64,000 nucleotides of DNA from Prochlorococcus marinus str. MIT 9314. GTDB taxonomy: Bacteria > Cyanobacteriota > Cyanobacteriia > PCC-6307 > Cyanobiaceae. Shown here piece after piece: positions 13,326 to 23,429 of the stretch (positions within the stretch are counted from its first letter, which is position 1; every line of letters begins with the position of its first letter). The position numbers and the translations under genes are program-made. Where the stretch lies: NCBI RefSeq assembly GCF_000760035.1, contig NZ_JNAO01000004.1, positions 1-64,000 on the forward strand, in the 5' to 3' direction. The notes below the pieces were generated by a model that was not told where the DNA came from, searched no databases, and worked only from the letters and a program-made list of their open reading frames with translations.

Positions 13326-14093
13326 ATGGACCTAATACCAGCAATTGATTTAATGAATGGTAAGTGTGTAAGGCTTTTTAAAGGCGACTTTAATAAAAGA
13401 AAAGACTTCACAAAAGAGCCTCATGAGCAAGCTAAATTTTGGGAAAGCGAAGGAGCAAAATATATACATATAGTTGATTTGGATGCTGCAAAAACTGGAT
13501 CCCCAACAAACGATAAATCAATAAAAAAGATTGCAAAAACAGTAAACATACCTATTCAAATAGGTGGGGGTATAAGGTCTCAAGAAAGAATAGAACAATT
13601 ATTTTCTTATGGTATTGAGAAAGTTATCATGGGAACCTCTGCAATAGAAAATAAAGAACTAGTTAAAGACTTATCAAATAAATTTCCTGGAAGGATAATT
13701 GTTGGGATAGATGCAAAAGATGGAAAAGTTAGTACAAGGGGGTGGCTTGAGCAATCTAATATTTTTGCTACAGATCTAGTAAAGGAGTTTTCTTCATTTA
13801 AAATTGCTAGTTTTATTGTTACAGATATAAATACAGATGGGACTTTAGAAGGGACAAATGAAGAATTCATAAAAAGTATACTTGAAATTACAGATATTCC
13901 AGTAATAGCCTCAGGAGGTGTTGGTTCAATTTCTGATTTATTATCCTTAGTAAAATTTGAAAACTCTGGACTATTTGGAGTAATAGTAGGTAAAGCTCTA
14001 TATGAAAATAAATTCACGATAAACGAAGCGAATAATGTATTGTCAGCAGAGAGATTAAATGACATTGATTTAAACACAAATTACTACGCTTAA
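13326..14093 (+). CDS. hisA: HisA: phosphoribosylformimino-AICAR ribotide isomerase (255 aa)
   Basis: The fourth histidine biosynthesis enzyme, an Amadori isomerase with a (beta/alpha)8 barrel. The general-acid Asp8 is in MDLIPAIDLMNGKCVRL and the second catalytic Asp (about 130) in IVGIDAKDGKVSTRGW. The phosphate-binding glycines are in IQIGGGIRS and VIASGGVGS. Length is standard. No other his gene is adjacent, so the pathway is dispersed, as is usual in cyanobacteria. Confidence 0.96.
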   Translation: MDLIPAIDLMNGKCVRLFKGDFNKRKDFTKEPHEQAKFWESEGAKYIHIVDLDAAKTGSPTNDKSIKKIAKTVNIPIQIGGGIRSQERIEQLFSYGIEKVIMGTSAIENKELVKDLSNKFPGRIIVGIDAKDGKVSTRGWLEQSNIFATDLVKEFSSFKIASFIVTDINTDGTLEGTNEEFIKSILEITDIPVIASGGVGSISDLLSLVKFENSGLFGVIVGKALYENKFTINEANNVLSAERLNDIDLNTNYYA

Positions 14094-14172
14094 AAGAGTA
14101 TAAAAATTGATTTAAGGCTGGTGTTTGCAGTAATTGTTAGTTAATTTTGTATAAGAGATAAGAAAACTAGTC

Positions 14173-15789
14173 TTGGAATTAATTTCAAAAAAATCGATAT
14201 TGATTATTGCTCCAAGCTTAATAGCGGAATCTTTATCGCTTAAGTTAACATCACTAGACCAAAATTTAGAAATTAATTTTAATAATGAAACAGGTGATAA
14301 AACTCCAGATTTAGTTATATGGAATGTTCTTAATTTCCAATCAGAAGATCTTATAAGGTTAGAATTATTAAAATTAAGAGAAAGATATGATGAGTCAAAG
14401 TTTCTTATAATTCTCTCTGGCGAACTTGTTTATGAAGCAAATACCTCGCCATCGTTAAATGCTGAAGGTTTTCTTTTAAATCCCAGTGCAGAAAAAGTTC
14501 TTGAATCTATTGATACCATTTTAAATGGAGGGAGGGTATTTGATATTGAAAATAATTCCCGAGTTCAATTAAACAAAAATAAGCCTCTCTCTTTTAGTCA
14601 AAAAATTCTAACTTCAGGTCTTAAACAAATAGATTCTGAAATTAACTATATATTCAAATATGTCAACTCTGATTCAACACCAGAATTTTATAAATTCATT
14701 TTAAAAGGAAGATTAAGAGAACTTATTACTGCAAAATCTTTTCTAATTTTCTTATGGGGTAATTCACTAGAACTTTATACAGAGGCAGTTTACACTGAAA
14801 ATAAAATTAATCTTGAAAATAAGAACACTGTTTTCATTAAAGATAAAAACACCGCAGAAATATGGAATTTGATTTTAGATAGACTAAAAGAAAGGTATAG
14901 CTCAACTAACTTACAAGTTGAATTTAATAATTCATCAATAATTCTCTCTGGAATAAAGAAAGAATTCATTTCGCGACTAATTTGCAAAATGTTAGATGAG
15001 TTAGATAATTTAGTCAAAAATATTAAGGAAAACTATAAGGAGAAAGATTTTAAAGATGATTTAAACTCTCTTATAAAAGAACTTAAAGTTAATACAATTT
15101 CAAATATCACAGACAGTTATTTTCGATTAAAAAAAGGAAGCGAATCTATTTCAATAAATGATTTTATTTATAGTGAAGTAAGTTGCGAAGAGATAGATAG
15201 AGAATCACATGAATCAATTATGTTTATTGAGCCAATTATTAAAAATGAAGCTCTTGACTATGATGGGAAATTACTCCCTCTATATGAAACAGAATCGTTT
15301 TTGATCCTTGAAAATATTATTTCAAACTGGACAATAAGGAACTGTAATTTATTAGCTTCTGAAATCTTTAATATTTGTTCTTCTTGGCCTGAATTAAGAA
15401 CTGTACTCATAAATCCCGAATTACAATCGACAAGAAATTTTGAAAGATTTAGAAATAATATTAATAACTACAATCGCTGGCATGACAATATTTATATGCC
15501 TATCTACTTGTATGAAAGTAAAAGAGAATATATTGATATTATCGATAAAAAATTTACCCGTTACTTTAAAAATGAAAATAGGGAGAAAGAATTAGATAAT
15601 CTAGAATGGCTACAAAAACAAGTTACATTGTTAGTTGAGATAAGAGATGCCGTAGCACCGCAGTTAGAAGTTGCTGTAAAATATATCGGTAATCTTTTCG
15701 TAACTTTCCTTACAAAGGTCGTTGGTAAAGCTATCGGTTTAGTGGGGAAAGGAATCCTTCAAGGATTAGGAAGATCAAGTTCAAAGTAA
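14173..15789 (+). CDS. DUF3685 / Ycf55-like protein (538 aa)
   Basis: A large protein of the DUF3685 family, which is restricted to cyanobacteria and red-lineage plastids (Ycf55). The N-terminal 120 residues resemble a receiver-like alpha/beta fold (SILIIAPSLIAESL ... DLVIWNVLNF ... LIILSGELV ... GFLLNPSAEKVL) but I see no phosphorylatable Asp in standard context. The remainder is helical, with a conserved-looking C terminus (LVEIRDAVAPQLEVAVKYIG) and a short hydrophobic tail. The start appears to be a TTG at 14173. Function unknown. It heads a close-packed run with the lumenal thioredoxin-like and CofE-like genes (14-base and 9-base gaps). Confidence 0.8.
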   Translation: MELISKKSILIIAPSLIAESLSLKLTSLDQNLEINFNNETGDKTPDLVIWNVLNFQSEDLIRLELLKLRERYDESKFLIILSGELVYEANTSPSLNAEGFLLNPSAEKVLESIDTILNGGRVFDIENNSRVQLNKNKPLSFSQKILTSGLKQIDSEINYIFKYVNSDSTPEFYKFILKGRLRELITAKSFLIFLWGNSLELYTEAVYTENKINLENKNTVFIKDKNTAEIWNLILDRLKERYSSTNLQVEFNNSSIILSGIKKEFISRLICKMLDELDNLVKNIKENYKEKDFKDDLNSLIKELKVNTISNITDSYFRLKKGSESISINDFIYSEVSCEEIDRESHESIMFIEPIIKNEALDYDGKLLPLYETESFLILENIISNWTIRNCNLLASEIFNICSSWPELRTVLINPELQSTRNFERFRNNINNYNRWHDNIYMPIYLYESKREYIDIIDKKFTRYFKNENREKELDNLEWLQKQVTLLVEIRDAVAPQLEVAVKYIGNLFVTFLTKVVGKAIGLVGKGILQGLGRSSSK

Positions 15790-15803
15790 GTTATTAAACT
15801 TTA

Positions 15804-16352
15804 ATGAAAATAATTCAATGGATCCTGATAGCATTAATTTTCTTAAGCCCATTTAAAGCAAATGCCTCTAGAGATACTGATAGTTACGATGGCAACATTT
15901 TCCCAATATACGCAGGTAACGGGGCTATAGTTCCTCCCCAGACAACTCTTCAGGAATCATTAAAAAATAAAAGAGTTGCAGTTTTATTTTTTTATCTTGA
16001 CGACAGCTCGGATAGTAAAGCTATGGCTCCGATAATATCCGGTTTAGATTTGATATGGAGAAATAATATAGATATTATTGCTCTAACTACTGATGAATTA
16101 CAGGATAAAGAAAAGTCTGATCTTATAAATGAACCTAATTATTATTGGAACGGATTAATTCCACAAACCATTATTTTAAATAGTGATGGTGAAGTTAAAT
16201 TTGATAAAAATGGAATAATTAATATCGATGAATTAAACAAAATTATTGGAGAACTAAAGGGAATTGATATAGAAGAAACGACATTTTCTGTAGAAAGTTT
16301 TAATGAATACAATAGTATCATTTCTGAAAAAAAAAATAAAAACAAAAATTAA
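15804..16352 (+). CDS. secreted thioredoxin-fold protein lacking CxxC (182 aa)
   Basis: Begins with a signal peptide (MKIIQWILIALIFLSPFKAN, cleavage near NAS). The mature domain has a thioredoxin-like strand-helix pattern: VAVLFFYLDDSSDSKAMAPI where a redox thioredoxin would have WCxxC, then DIIALTTDEL and a cis-proline-like segment GLIPQTIILN. No cysteine pair is present, so a disulfide redox role is unlikely. It is probably lumenal or periplasmic. Cyanobacterial lumenal proteins with this fold have been linked to photosystem assembly, but that is inference here. It lies 14 bases after the DUF3685 gene. Confidence 0.75.
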   Translation: MKIIQWILIALIFLSPFKANASRDTDSYDGNIFPIYAGNGAIVPPQTTLQESLKNKRVAVLFFYLDDSSDSKAMAPIISGLDLIWRNNIDIIALTTDELQDKEKSDLINEPNYYWNGLIPQTIILNSDGEVKFDKNGIINIDELNKIIGELKGIDIEETTFSVESFNEYNSIISEKKNKNKN

Positions 16353-16361
16353 TTAAAAAAA

Positions 16362-17528
16362 ATGATATTAATAAATATCTTCTTAGTTCTTTTAATTTTT
16401 TTAATTATTTCAGATTTATATATTAAAAACTCACCCAAATCAAAGTTAAATCTGGTACCTATAAGTTACAAAATCAAAAAAAAGGATGGTTTAAACGAAT
16501 TAATTATTGATTTAAAAATAACTAATAAAAGTAAAGCTAAAGAGACGATGGTTTCTAATATAAATTTTGAGTTAGATTGTTTTAAAAGTAAAGGTAACGA
16601 ATATTGCCAAAATTTTAATTATCAAGAAGATATTTACATATATGAAAATAATAAAATTAAGAATTTAAATAACTACTGGCCAACAACAATTATCAAGTCA
16701 AATTCAGAATTATTTGTAAGAATCATATATAAATTTAGCAATGATAATTTTAGAAAAAAAATAAAATATCTATGGTTAAAAATATATTGGGAGAACTATG
16801 GACATTTTGGTATTTCAAATAATAAGGATTGTTTCTTAATTAATTTAGATGGTCAAAAACAAAGGCCGAAAGAAGTTTTTGAAATTCCAATAAATAATAA
16901 ATATAAAGCTTTTGCTATTGAAACTGATTTACTTGGTTGCTTTGATAACCCAGTAAATACTGTTATTGAATACTGCAAAGGAATTGTAGAAAAAAATGAT
17001 ATTTTAACTATCGGTGAGAGTCCGCTAGCGATTATGCAAAATAGATATATTTCCCCTCAGAATTTAGAATATAGTTTATTTTCGAAAGCTTTATGTTATT
17101 TTTTTCACCCTACAAGCAGTCTCGCAACAGCTTGCGGGATGCAATTATTAATAAATAGAATTGGAGTCACAAGAATAACCTTTGCACTATTTGTTGGATA
17201 TCTCTTCAAATTAGTTGGGATTAAAGGTATGTTTTATAGGTTAACTGGTTCAGAATCATCCCTCATTGATGATATAAGCGGCACAGTTACACCTTACGAC
17301 AAGAGTATAGTCATGGGTCCTCTCAATGCGGATTTATTTTGTAAGGAGGTCTCGAACTATCTAAATATAGATGTTGCAGTTGTCGATGTTAATGATCTTG
17401 GAGGTGTGAAAGTCTTAGCAAGTTCAAATAAAAAAGTAAATAAAATACTTAAAAAAAACTTATTATCTAATCCAGCTGGCAATGGAGATGAAAAAACCCC
17501 TATAGTATTAATAAGAGAAAAAAAGTAA
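16362..17528 (+). CDS. CofE-like (F420-0:gamma-glutamyl ligase family) protein (388 aa)
   Basis: A short N-terminal hydrophobic segment (MILINIFLVLLIFLIISDLY) may anchor it. The C-terminal two-thirds (about 180-388) resembles the CofE/F420-0:gamma-glutamyl ligase fold as annotated in cyanobacteria: AIETDLLGCFDNPVNTVIEY, ILTIGESPLAIMQNRY and GDEKTPIVLI. Most cyanobacteria are not known to make F420, so the substrate is probably different, perhaps another carboxylate accepting glutamate. It stops at 17528 and the next gene starts at 17529, so the two are directly abutting and probably translationally coupled. Confidence 0.75.
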   Translation: MILINIFLVLLIFLIISDLYIKNSPKSKLNLVPISYKIKKKDGLNELIIDLKITNKSKAKETMVSNINFELDCFKSKGNEYCQNFNYQEDIYIYENNKIKNLNNYWPTTIIKSNSELFVRIIYKFSNDNFRKKIKYLWLKIYWENYGHFGISNNKDCFLINLDGQKQRPKEVFEIPINNKYKAFAIETDLLGCFDNPVNTVIEYCKGIVEKNDILTIGESPLAIMQNRYISPQNLEYSLFSKALCYFFHPTSSLATACGMQLLINRIGVTRITFALFVGYLFKLVGIKGMFYRLTGSESSLIDDISGTVTPYDKSIVMGPLNADLFCKEVSNYLNIDVAVVDVNDLGGVKVLASSNKKVNKILKKNLLSNPAGNGDEKTPIVLIREKK

Positions 17529-18584
17529 ATGAAAAAAGATACCTCTTATTCTTTTCAATCTAAAAAAGGAATGGAAGTAACTTTTGAAGAACTCCATATA
17601 CGGCACATTAATCTTTTAATAGATATTAAAAATAAGGAATTGAATAATTGGTTTTTAAAGATGGCAATTATCAATACCTTTGATGACTTAAAAATCTTTT
17701 TGAATAATCTTAAGAAAAATAAAAATAAATGCATAATTGCTATATATGGAAACGAAATTATTGGTTATTTGAATATTTTTCCTTTAAACAAAAAAGAGAC
17801 TTGCTTAAAAATATCTAAGCCCAAGTTGATTAATAGCAAGTGTTCTTTAACCGATAAACAATTAACTTTAGGATTGATAAAAAAATCCATCTCAATAAAA
17901 GAAATCAAAACTTCAAGTTGGATAATTAATTCAGATATAAATAATGTTGATCTCATATCAAACGCAAGAGAATTAGGCTTTCAACCTTTAGGAGAGATAA
18001 TCCTTTGGGATGGTTCTGATCTAAATAAACCTAAAAATCAAAATTCCAATGCCTATACATTTATTAATGAATACCAAAACATTAATAAACAAAATATATT
18101 AAAAATAGTTAATTTCATAAGATCAAATCAATCTCCCTTAATAAGAAATATTTTAGATTTTGATCAATACGACATTCTTAAAAGAAATAACTCTAAGAGT
18201 GGTGCCTTAATATATGAAAATTCAGTTTTATGTACAATTTTAAAAGATATTAATTATCAAAATGAGGAAATTTATACTTTAACTATAAGTAGATATTGGG
18301 ATAAGAGACTCAATTCTATTTTAAAAGAATTTATAAAAAGATTTTTTGAAAAATCACCTGTTTCATATTTAAAAACCTATAAAGAAAATTCTCAATTAAA
18401 TGTTTTTCTTGAAGAGTGTAATATCAAAGAAAAAAATCAAGAAATAATTCTTATTAGGAACACAATAATTAAGAATGAAGCCAAGCAAGTAAATATAATA
18501 AATCAATCTTTGGAATCAATCTTTGAAAAATTAAGTCCACAAGGTAATCCATATCCATCTCCTTTTCCATTAAAAACAAAGTGA
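17529..18584 (+). CDS. GNAT-like conserved cyanobacterial protein (351 aa)
   Basis: Starts at the base after the preceding stop. The N-terminal half (about 20-165) has a weak GNAT acetyltransferase pattern: [38 protein letters not shown], then [19 protein letters not shown]. The second half resembles another degenerate GNAT-like repeat ending with [20 protein letters not shown]. The C terminus is Pro-rich ([13 protein letters not shown]). Acetyltransferase activity is not assured because the acetyl-CoA binding motif is poorly conserved. Its stop overlaps the GTG start of ruvX (GTGA), indicating coupling. Confidence 0.65.
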   Translation: MKKDTSYSFQSKKGMEVTFEELHIRHINLLIDIKNKELNNWFLKMAIINTFDDLKIFLNNLKKNKNKCIIAIYGNEIIGYLNIFPLNKKETCLKISKPKLINSKCSLTDKQLTLGLIKKSISIKEIKTSSWIINSDINNVDLISNARELGFQPLGEIILWDGSDLNKPKNQNSNAYTFINEYQNINKQNILKIVNFIRSNQSPLIRNILDFDQYDILKRNNSKSGALIYENSVLCTILKDINYQNEEIYTLTISRYWDKRLNSILKEFIKRFFEKSPVSYLKTYKENSQLNVFLEECNIKEKNQEIILIRNTIIKNEAKQVNIINQSLESIFEKLSPQGNPYPSPFPLKTK

Positions 18585-19042
18585 AATTTTGCAAACCCAA
18601 ACCCAAGTCAATTTTGAGTTTGGATATAGGTACCAAAAGAATAGGATTAGCTTATTGTGATCCCCTCTGCATAACATCAAATATCCTTCCAGCAGTAAAA
18701 CGATTTGAAAATAATCAAGAGATTAAAATCATTAGAAATTATATAAATGAATTTAATTTGACTGGTTTTATTGTGGGTATTCCGCTAGATGAGGAAGGTA
18801 AAATGACCACTCAAGCTATTGACTGTAAAAATTACGGTCAATTACTTTCAAATGAATTAAAGCTTCCTTTTTCTTATGTCAACGAACATAGTTCAACTTG
18901 GGAATCTTCAGAAAGATTTGGAATAAAAAAAGATAAATCCGGATTGATTGATAGTTTTTCAGCAAAAATAATACTTGAACAATGGATCGAAGAAGGTCCT
19001 GAATTAGAAGAAATAGCTGGTAAACGTCAAATAAAATATTAG
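18581..19042 (+). CDS. ruvX: YqgF/RuvX-type Holliday junction resolvase-like nuclease (153 aa)
   Basis: An RNase H-fold nuclease of the YqgF family. The first catalytic Asp is in [15 protein letters not shown]. The second acidic residue is in [16 protein letters not shown] and the third in [15 protein letters not shown]. Family members process pre-16S rRNA and can cut Holliday junctions. The GTG start at 18581 overlaps the previous stop in a GTGA arrangement. Normal length. It is followed 26 bases later by the DUF3727 gene. Confidence 0.9.
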   Translation: MKFCKPKPKSILSLDIGTKRIGLAYCDPLCITSNILPAVKRFENNQEIKIIRNYINEFNLTGFIVGIPLDEEGKMTTQAIDCKNYGQLLSNELKLPFSYVNEHSSTWESSERFGIKKDKSGLIDSFSAKIILEQWIEEGPELEEIAGKRQIKY

Positions 19043-19068
19043 TATTAAAAAGGATAGATAATTTTTAA

Positions 19069-19605
19069 ATGAAAGAAGCCAATTCAAATGATAATTATGA
19101 TGCACAGACTCTTTTATTAAATGACTCAAATGGAAACGAGTTATTTTGTTATCTTGAACAATTAGTAAGTGTTGAAGGCCAAGAATATGCTTTATTAACG
19201 CCAGTTGATACACCAGTAAGTCTTTTTAAGATAAATGAAAAAGATGAACCTGAACTAATTGAGAAAATAGATAAAAATGAACAAATACTAAAAAATGCTG
19301 AAGCAGTCCTTCAAGAACATGATTTAAGACTTATCAGATCAGCAGTTACATTAACAGTATCAGGAGAACTTGAAGAACCAATTTACGATGAATTAGAAGA
19401 AGATTACGTCGATGATGATAGTGAGAGTTATGAATTGCTCGTTAACTTTAATCTTTTTGACCAAGAATATGGCTTATATATACCACTAGATCCTTTTTTT
19501 ATTGTTGGTAAATTAAAAGACAAAGGTGTCTTATTAGTTGAAGATGATGAGTTCGATAAAATTCAACCTTTGATTGAAACTGAGCTTGAAAAAAGTAGTT
19601 CTTAA
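19069..19605 (+). CDS. DUF3727 family protein (178 aa)
   Basis: A cyanobacteria- and plastid-specific acidic protein. The N-terminal half has a DUF1292-like beta sheet (LLLNDSNGNELFCYLEQLVS, YALLTPVDTPVSLF), and the C-terminal half repeats the theme (VNFNLFDQEYGLYIPLDPFF) after a very acidic linker (EPIYDELEEDYVDDDSESYE). No catalytic residues are evident. Function unknown; the association with ruvX and yqeG in cyanobacteria is common knowledge of the family but its meaning is unclear. The yqeG start lies 5 bases downstream. Confidence 0.8.
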   Translation: MKEANSNDNYDAQTLLLNDSNGNELFCYLEQLVSVEGQEYALLTPVDTPVSLFKINEKDEPELIEKIDKNEQILKNAEAVLQEHDLRLIRSAVTLTVSGELEEPIYDELEEDYVDDDSESYELLVNFNLFDQEYGLYIPLDPFFIVGKLKDKGVLLVEDDEFDKIQPLIETELEKSSS

Positions 19606-19610
19606 AATAA

Positions 19611-20105
19611 ATGAGATCTATCCTAAATATCAATTGGGATTCAAACTTACCAATATATAATATTTCTCAATCTGAGTTGCAAAAAAAAGGAATTAATTCT
19701 TTATTGCTAGACGTGGATGGGACTCTAGTAAATAGAAAATCAAATATGATCCCAAAAGCTGTAAAAAATTGGATCATAGAATCTAAAAAACTTTTCTCCT
19801 TATATCTAATAAGTAATAATCCATCAAAAAAAAGAATCGCAAAAATAGCGAAAGAATTAAATTTAAGGTATAAATACAATGCATCAAAACCTAGAAAAAA
19901 AGTAACTTTGTCTGCTATCAAAGAAATTGGCAGAGAGCCAAAAAATATAGCCATTATTGGCGACAGAATTTTTACAGATATTATTGTTGGGAATAGATGT
20001 GATATAAAAACAATATTAGTTAAGAGATTAAATAGAGATGGCCTGCCTATAAAATTTAATTTAACTTTGACAATAGAAAAATTAATTTCTCATTTTATAA
20101 AATGA
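19611..20105 (+). CDS. YqeG-type HAD phosphatase (164 aa)
   Basis: A short HAD-superfamily hydrolase (IIIA). Motif I is [14 protein letters not shown] with the nucleophile and acid/base Asp pair, motif II is [11 protein letters not shown], and motif III/IV is [17 protein letters not shown]. YqeG homologues include phosphatidylglycerophosphatases in plants and cyanobacteria (PGP1 in Arabidopsis), so a role in the step after PgsA is plausible; pgsA is in this window at 11800-12339. Its stop overlaps the ATG of proB (ATGA), so expression is coupled with proline biosynthesis. Confidence 0.85.
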   Translation: MRSILNINWDSNLPIYNISQSELQKKGINSLLLDVDGTLVNRKSNMIPKAVKNWIIESKKLFSLYLISNNPSKKRIAKIAKELNLRYKYNASKPRKKVTLSAIKEIGREPKNIAIIGDRIFTDIIVGNRCDIKTILVKRLNRDGLPIKFNLTLTIEKLISHFIK

Positions 20106-21184
20106 AAACTTGGGTTATAAAAATTGGTACTAGTATTTTAAGAGGAACAGAGGAAACATCTACAGAAGAAGTTATTGAAAACCTTTCTAAATCCTTTACA
20201 AGTTTTCTTTCAAAAGGAAACAAGTTAATTTTAGTAACTAGTGGAGCCGTTGGATTAGGTTGCCAAAAGTTAAATATTAAAACAAGACCAAATGATTTAA
20301 GTACCCTTCAAGCTACTGCTGCAGTAGGTCAAGTTAATTTAATGTCCTTATACGATAAAGTATTTAATAAATTAGGTCTTAATATTGCTCAAATTTTAAT
20401 AACTAAAGCTGATTTCAATTCACGAGAATCTTTTAATAACGCTTCTAGAACTTTAAAAAGATTAATCGATTTGAATGTTATTCCAATAGTAAATGAAAAT
20501 GATACCGTAGCAAATGAAGAGCTTAAATATGGAGATAATGATACCCTCTCTGCTTTAGTTGCCTTGGCTATAAATGCTAACAAGCTTATATTATTAACCG
20601 ATATTGAAAATCTATACTCAAAAGATCCACGTAATAATAAAGATGCGCAACCTATTAAAGAAGTTCATAATAGTGAATTAAAGGAGATTAAAGATAAAAA
20701 TATTCAAAACTCAAATAATGAATGGGGAACAGGAGGAATTTCTACAAAATTAATTTCTGCAGAAATAGCAACAAAAGGAGGAGTCGAAGTCCAACTAGTT
20801 GATGGAACTAATAAAAAAAACTTAATTGAAATATTTAATGATAATAAAATTGGAACTTTATTTTATCCAGTAGAAAAACCTATTGGAAATAAAAAAAGTT
20901 GGCTTTCACACGCAATTCAAACAGTAGGGAAAATCACTTTAGATGATGGCGCTTCTTTTGCAATTAAAAAAAAAGGTGCCTCACTTTTAGCGGTTGGTGT
21001 TAAGAATGTAGAAGGAAACTTTACGATTAATCAGGCAGTTAAAATCGTAAATACAAATGATAAAGAAGTTGCAAAAGGTTTAGTATCAATAAGTAGCGAC
21101 AAATTAAGAAGTATCTTAAATAATAAAGAAAATAACAACTCCTCGATAATTGTCGTTCATAGAGATGTTCTTGCTCTCTCTTAG
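20102..21184 (+). CDS. proB: glutamate 5-kinase (360 aa)
   Basis: First enzyme of proline biosynthesis: phosphorylates glutamate to gamma-glutamyl phosphate. It has an amino acid kinase domain ([41 protein letters not shown]-type [28 protein letters not shown]) and a C-terminal PUA domain (from about residue 270: [20 protein letters not shown]). Full-length. It starts within the ATGA overlap with yqeG. Confidence 0.96.
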   Translation: MKTWVIKIGTSILRGTEETSTEEVIENLSKSFTSFLSKGNKLILVTSGAVGLGCQKLNIKTRPNDLSTLQATAAVGQVNLMSLYDKVFNKLGLNIAQILITKADFNSRESFNNASRTLKRLIDLNVIPIVNENDTVANEELKYGDNDTLSALVALAINANKLILLTDIENLYSKDPRNNKDAQPIKEVHNSELKEIKDKNIQNSNNEWGTGGISTKLISAEIATKGGVEVQLVDGTNKKNLIEIFNDNKIGTLFYPVEKPIGNKKSWLSHAIQTVGKITLDDGASFAIKKKGASLLAVGVKNVEGNFTINQAVKIVNTNDKEVAKGLVSISSDKLRSILNNKENNNSSIIVVHRDVLALS

Positions 21185-21203
21185 AAAAAATTAAAACTGA
21201 AAA

Positions 21204-22238
21204 ATGCTTTTAAGTGATTTAGTTGATCTAATAAAAAAAGGAAATTCAAATTTTATTAGTGCCAATATTTTCGAAGATTTAAATATAGATAATGCTGCCT
21301 CATTAGATGCTGCAGTTAAACATCAAATATCTTTTTTAGAAGAAAATAATATACTTAAAGAAAAATTAGATCAAACTAAAGCATCAGCAATAATAACTAC
21401 TAACAACGATGAAATCGTTAGTGCCCTAAAAAAACTCAATATATCTAACATAATCGTTAAAAATCCAAGAATTGCATTTGCAGAAGTATTGGATTATTTA
21501 TATAAAACTATCAATTTCAAACCAGGAATTCATGCTTCAGCAGTTATAGATAAAACAGCAATAATTGGAGCAGATTGCCATATTGGACCTAATGTCTATA
21601 TTGGAGAAAATACCGTAATTGGAGACAATAATCATATTCTTCCGGGATCATCAATTTTAGGCAATGTTCAAATAGGAAATAATAATATAATTCATCCAAA
21701 TTGTGTTATTTACGAAAATACCACTCTAAAAAATAATTGTGTAATTAATTCAAATTCTGTTATTGGATCAGAGGGATTTGGTTTTATTCCTGAAAATGGT
21801 AAATGGGTAAAGATGCCGCAAAAAGGTGGTGTAAAAATAATGAGTTTTGTAGAAATTGGAACTAATTGTTGTATTGATAGACCCGCAGTTGGATTTACTT
21901 TTATTGATGAAGGAACAAAGTTGGATAATTTAATACAAATAGGTCATGGCGTAAAAATTGGAAAGAATTGTGCATTTGCAGCTCAAGTTGGTATCGCTGG
22001 AGGCGCAAATATTGGAGATGGTGTTATTTTGGCAGGGCAAGTAGGAGTCAATAATAGAGTAAAAGTTGGTAATAATGTCATTGCGAGTTCAAAATGCGGA
22101 ATCCATTGTGACATTGAAGATGGCAAGGTAATAAGTGGTTTCCCCGCGATGGAAAATAAATCATGGCTAAGGAGTTCAAGTATTTTTAAAAAATTACCAG
22201 AATTAGCAAAAAAACTTAGACAATTAGACAAGCAATAA
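21204..22238 (+). CDS. lpxD: UDP-3-O-(3-hydroxymyristoyl)glucosamine N-acyltransferase (344 aa)
   Basis: Third step of lipid A synthesis. The N-terminal domain binds uridine (VDLIKKGNSNFISANIF). The central region is a left-handed beta-helix of hexapeptide repeats (from about 112: IHASAVIDKTAIIGADCHIG and onward). The catalytic His lies in LIQIGHGVKIGKNCAFAA. The C-terminal helix ends in AKKLRQLDKQ. The length is typical. The presence of lpxD together with lptB (at 43778) shows that this organism makes and exports a lipopolysaccharide. Confidence 0.95.
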   Translation: MLLSDLVDLIKKGNSNFISANIFEDLNIDNAASLDAAVKHQISFLEENNILKEKLDQTKASAIITTNNDEIVSALKKLNISNIIVKNPRIAFAEVLDYLYKTINFKPGIHASAVIDKTAIIGADCHIGPNVYIGENTVIGDNNHILPGSSILGNVQIGNNNIIHPNCVIYENTTLKNNCVINSNSVIGSEGFGFIPENGKWVKMPQKGGVKIMSFVEIGTNCCIDRPAVGFTFIDEGTKLDNLIQIGHGVKIGKNCAFAAQVGIAGGANIGDGVILAGQVGVNNRVKVGNNVIASSKCGIHCDIEDGKVISGFPAMENKSWLRSSSIFKKLPELAKKLRQLDKQ

Positions 22239-22266
22239 TTTATTGTTCTATTAAACAAAAATTTAA

Positions 22267-23340
22267 ATGAAGAAATATAAGATTGTTTTATTGTCAGGAG
22301 ACGGAATTGGACCAGAGATTTCAGAAGTTTCAAAAAAAGTTTTAAAAAAGCTTTCAAAAAATCATAATTTCGATATTGAGATTATTGAAAAATTATTTGG
22401 AGGGATAGCGTATGAAAAATATGGTACTCCTGCTCCAGATGAAACACTAGATCAATGTAAAAAAAGTGACGCAGTACTTTTAGCATGTGTTGGAGATATT
22501 AAATATGATTCTCTTGCAAGAGAATTAAGGCCAGAAAGTGGGTTACTAAAGTTAAGATCTGCCCTAAACCTTTTCGCAAATATCAGGCCTGTCAAAATAA
22601 GAAAATCTTTATTAGAGGCAAGTACATTAAAAAAAGAAATCGTTGAGCATGTAGATCTTATTGTTGTAAGAGAATTAATAGGAGGAATTTATTTTGGAAA
22701 ACCAAGAGGTTACATAACAAATACAAAAATCCCAAAAGCTTTCAATACGATGGTTTACGATTCGACTGAAATAGAAAGAATAACAGAAATAGCAATAAAA
22801 ATTGCTAACCAAAGAAATAAAAAAATATGCTCTGTTGATAAATCAAACGTTCTTGAGGTTAGTCAATTGTGGAGAGATACAGTTTTAAATATCACCTCAA
22901 AAGATAAAAATATATCTCTAAGCAATATGTACGTTGATAATGCTGCAATGCAATTAGTTAGAGATCCTGGTCAATTTGATGTGATTTTAACTAGTAATTT
23001 ATTTGGAGATATTTTAAGCGATTTAGCCGCAATGTTAACTGGTTCTATTGGTATGCTTCCATCTGCTTCTTTAAACAATAATGGCCCAGGCGTTTTTGAA
23101 CCTGTTCATGGTTCGGCTCCTGATATAGCTGGTAAAAACATAGCTAATCCTATTGCAATGCTTTTATCTGCTTCCATGATGTTAAAAATTGGATTAAATG
23201 AAGAAGAAGCTGCAGAAAATTTAGAAACTGCCATTGATAAAGTTTTATCAAAAGGATTTAGAACAGCAGATTTAGCTGATGGGTCTACTGAAGTTTTATC
23301 TTGCAGTGAAATCGGAGATAAAATAATGGATGAAATTTAA
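22267..23340 (+). CDS. leuB: 3-isopropylmalate dehydrogenase (357 aa)
   Basis: Third leucine biosynthesis enzyme, NAD-dependent oxidative decarboxylase. The family signature NLFGDILSDLAAMLTGSIGM is at the metal and NAD site, with the substrate-binding region RPESGLLKLRSALNLFANIR and the catalytic Lys/Tyr surroundings IYFGKPRGY and SVDKSNVLE. The adenine loop is EPVHGSAPDIAGKNIANPIA. Full-length and unbroken. Confidence 0.96.
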   Translation: MKKYKIVLLSGDGIGPEISEVSKKVLKKLSKNHNFDIEIIEKLFGGIAYEKYGTPAPDETLDQCKKSDAVLLACVGDIKYDSLARELRPESGLLKLRSALNLFANIRPVKIRKSLLEASTLKKEIVEHVDLIVVRELIGGIYFGKPRGYITNTKIPKAFNTMVYDSTEIERITEIAIKIANQRNKKICSVDKSNVLEVSQLWRDTVLNITSKDKNISLSNMYVDNAAMQLVRDPGQFDVILTSNLFGDILSDLAAMLTGSIGMLPSASLNNNGPGVFEPVHGSAPDIAGKNIANPIAMLLSASMMLKIGLNEEEAAENLETAIDKVLSKGFRTADLADGSTEVLSCSEIGDKIMDEI

Positions 23341-23429
23341 AAAAAAATTAATAAATAAAAAAATATTTTTAAGTAAAACATAAAGTTGGCATATGACCTG
23401 TCAGAATCATTAGATATTGTTTTTAAAAA

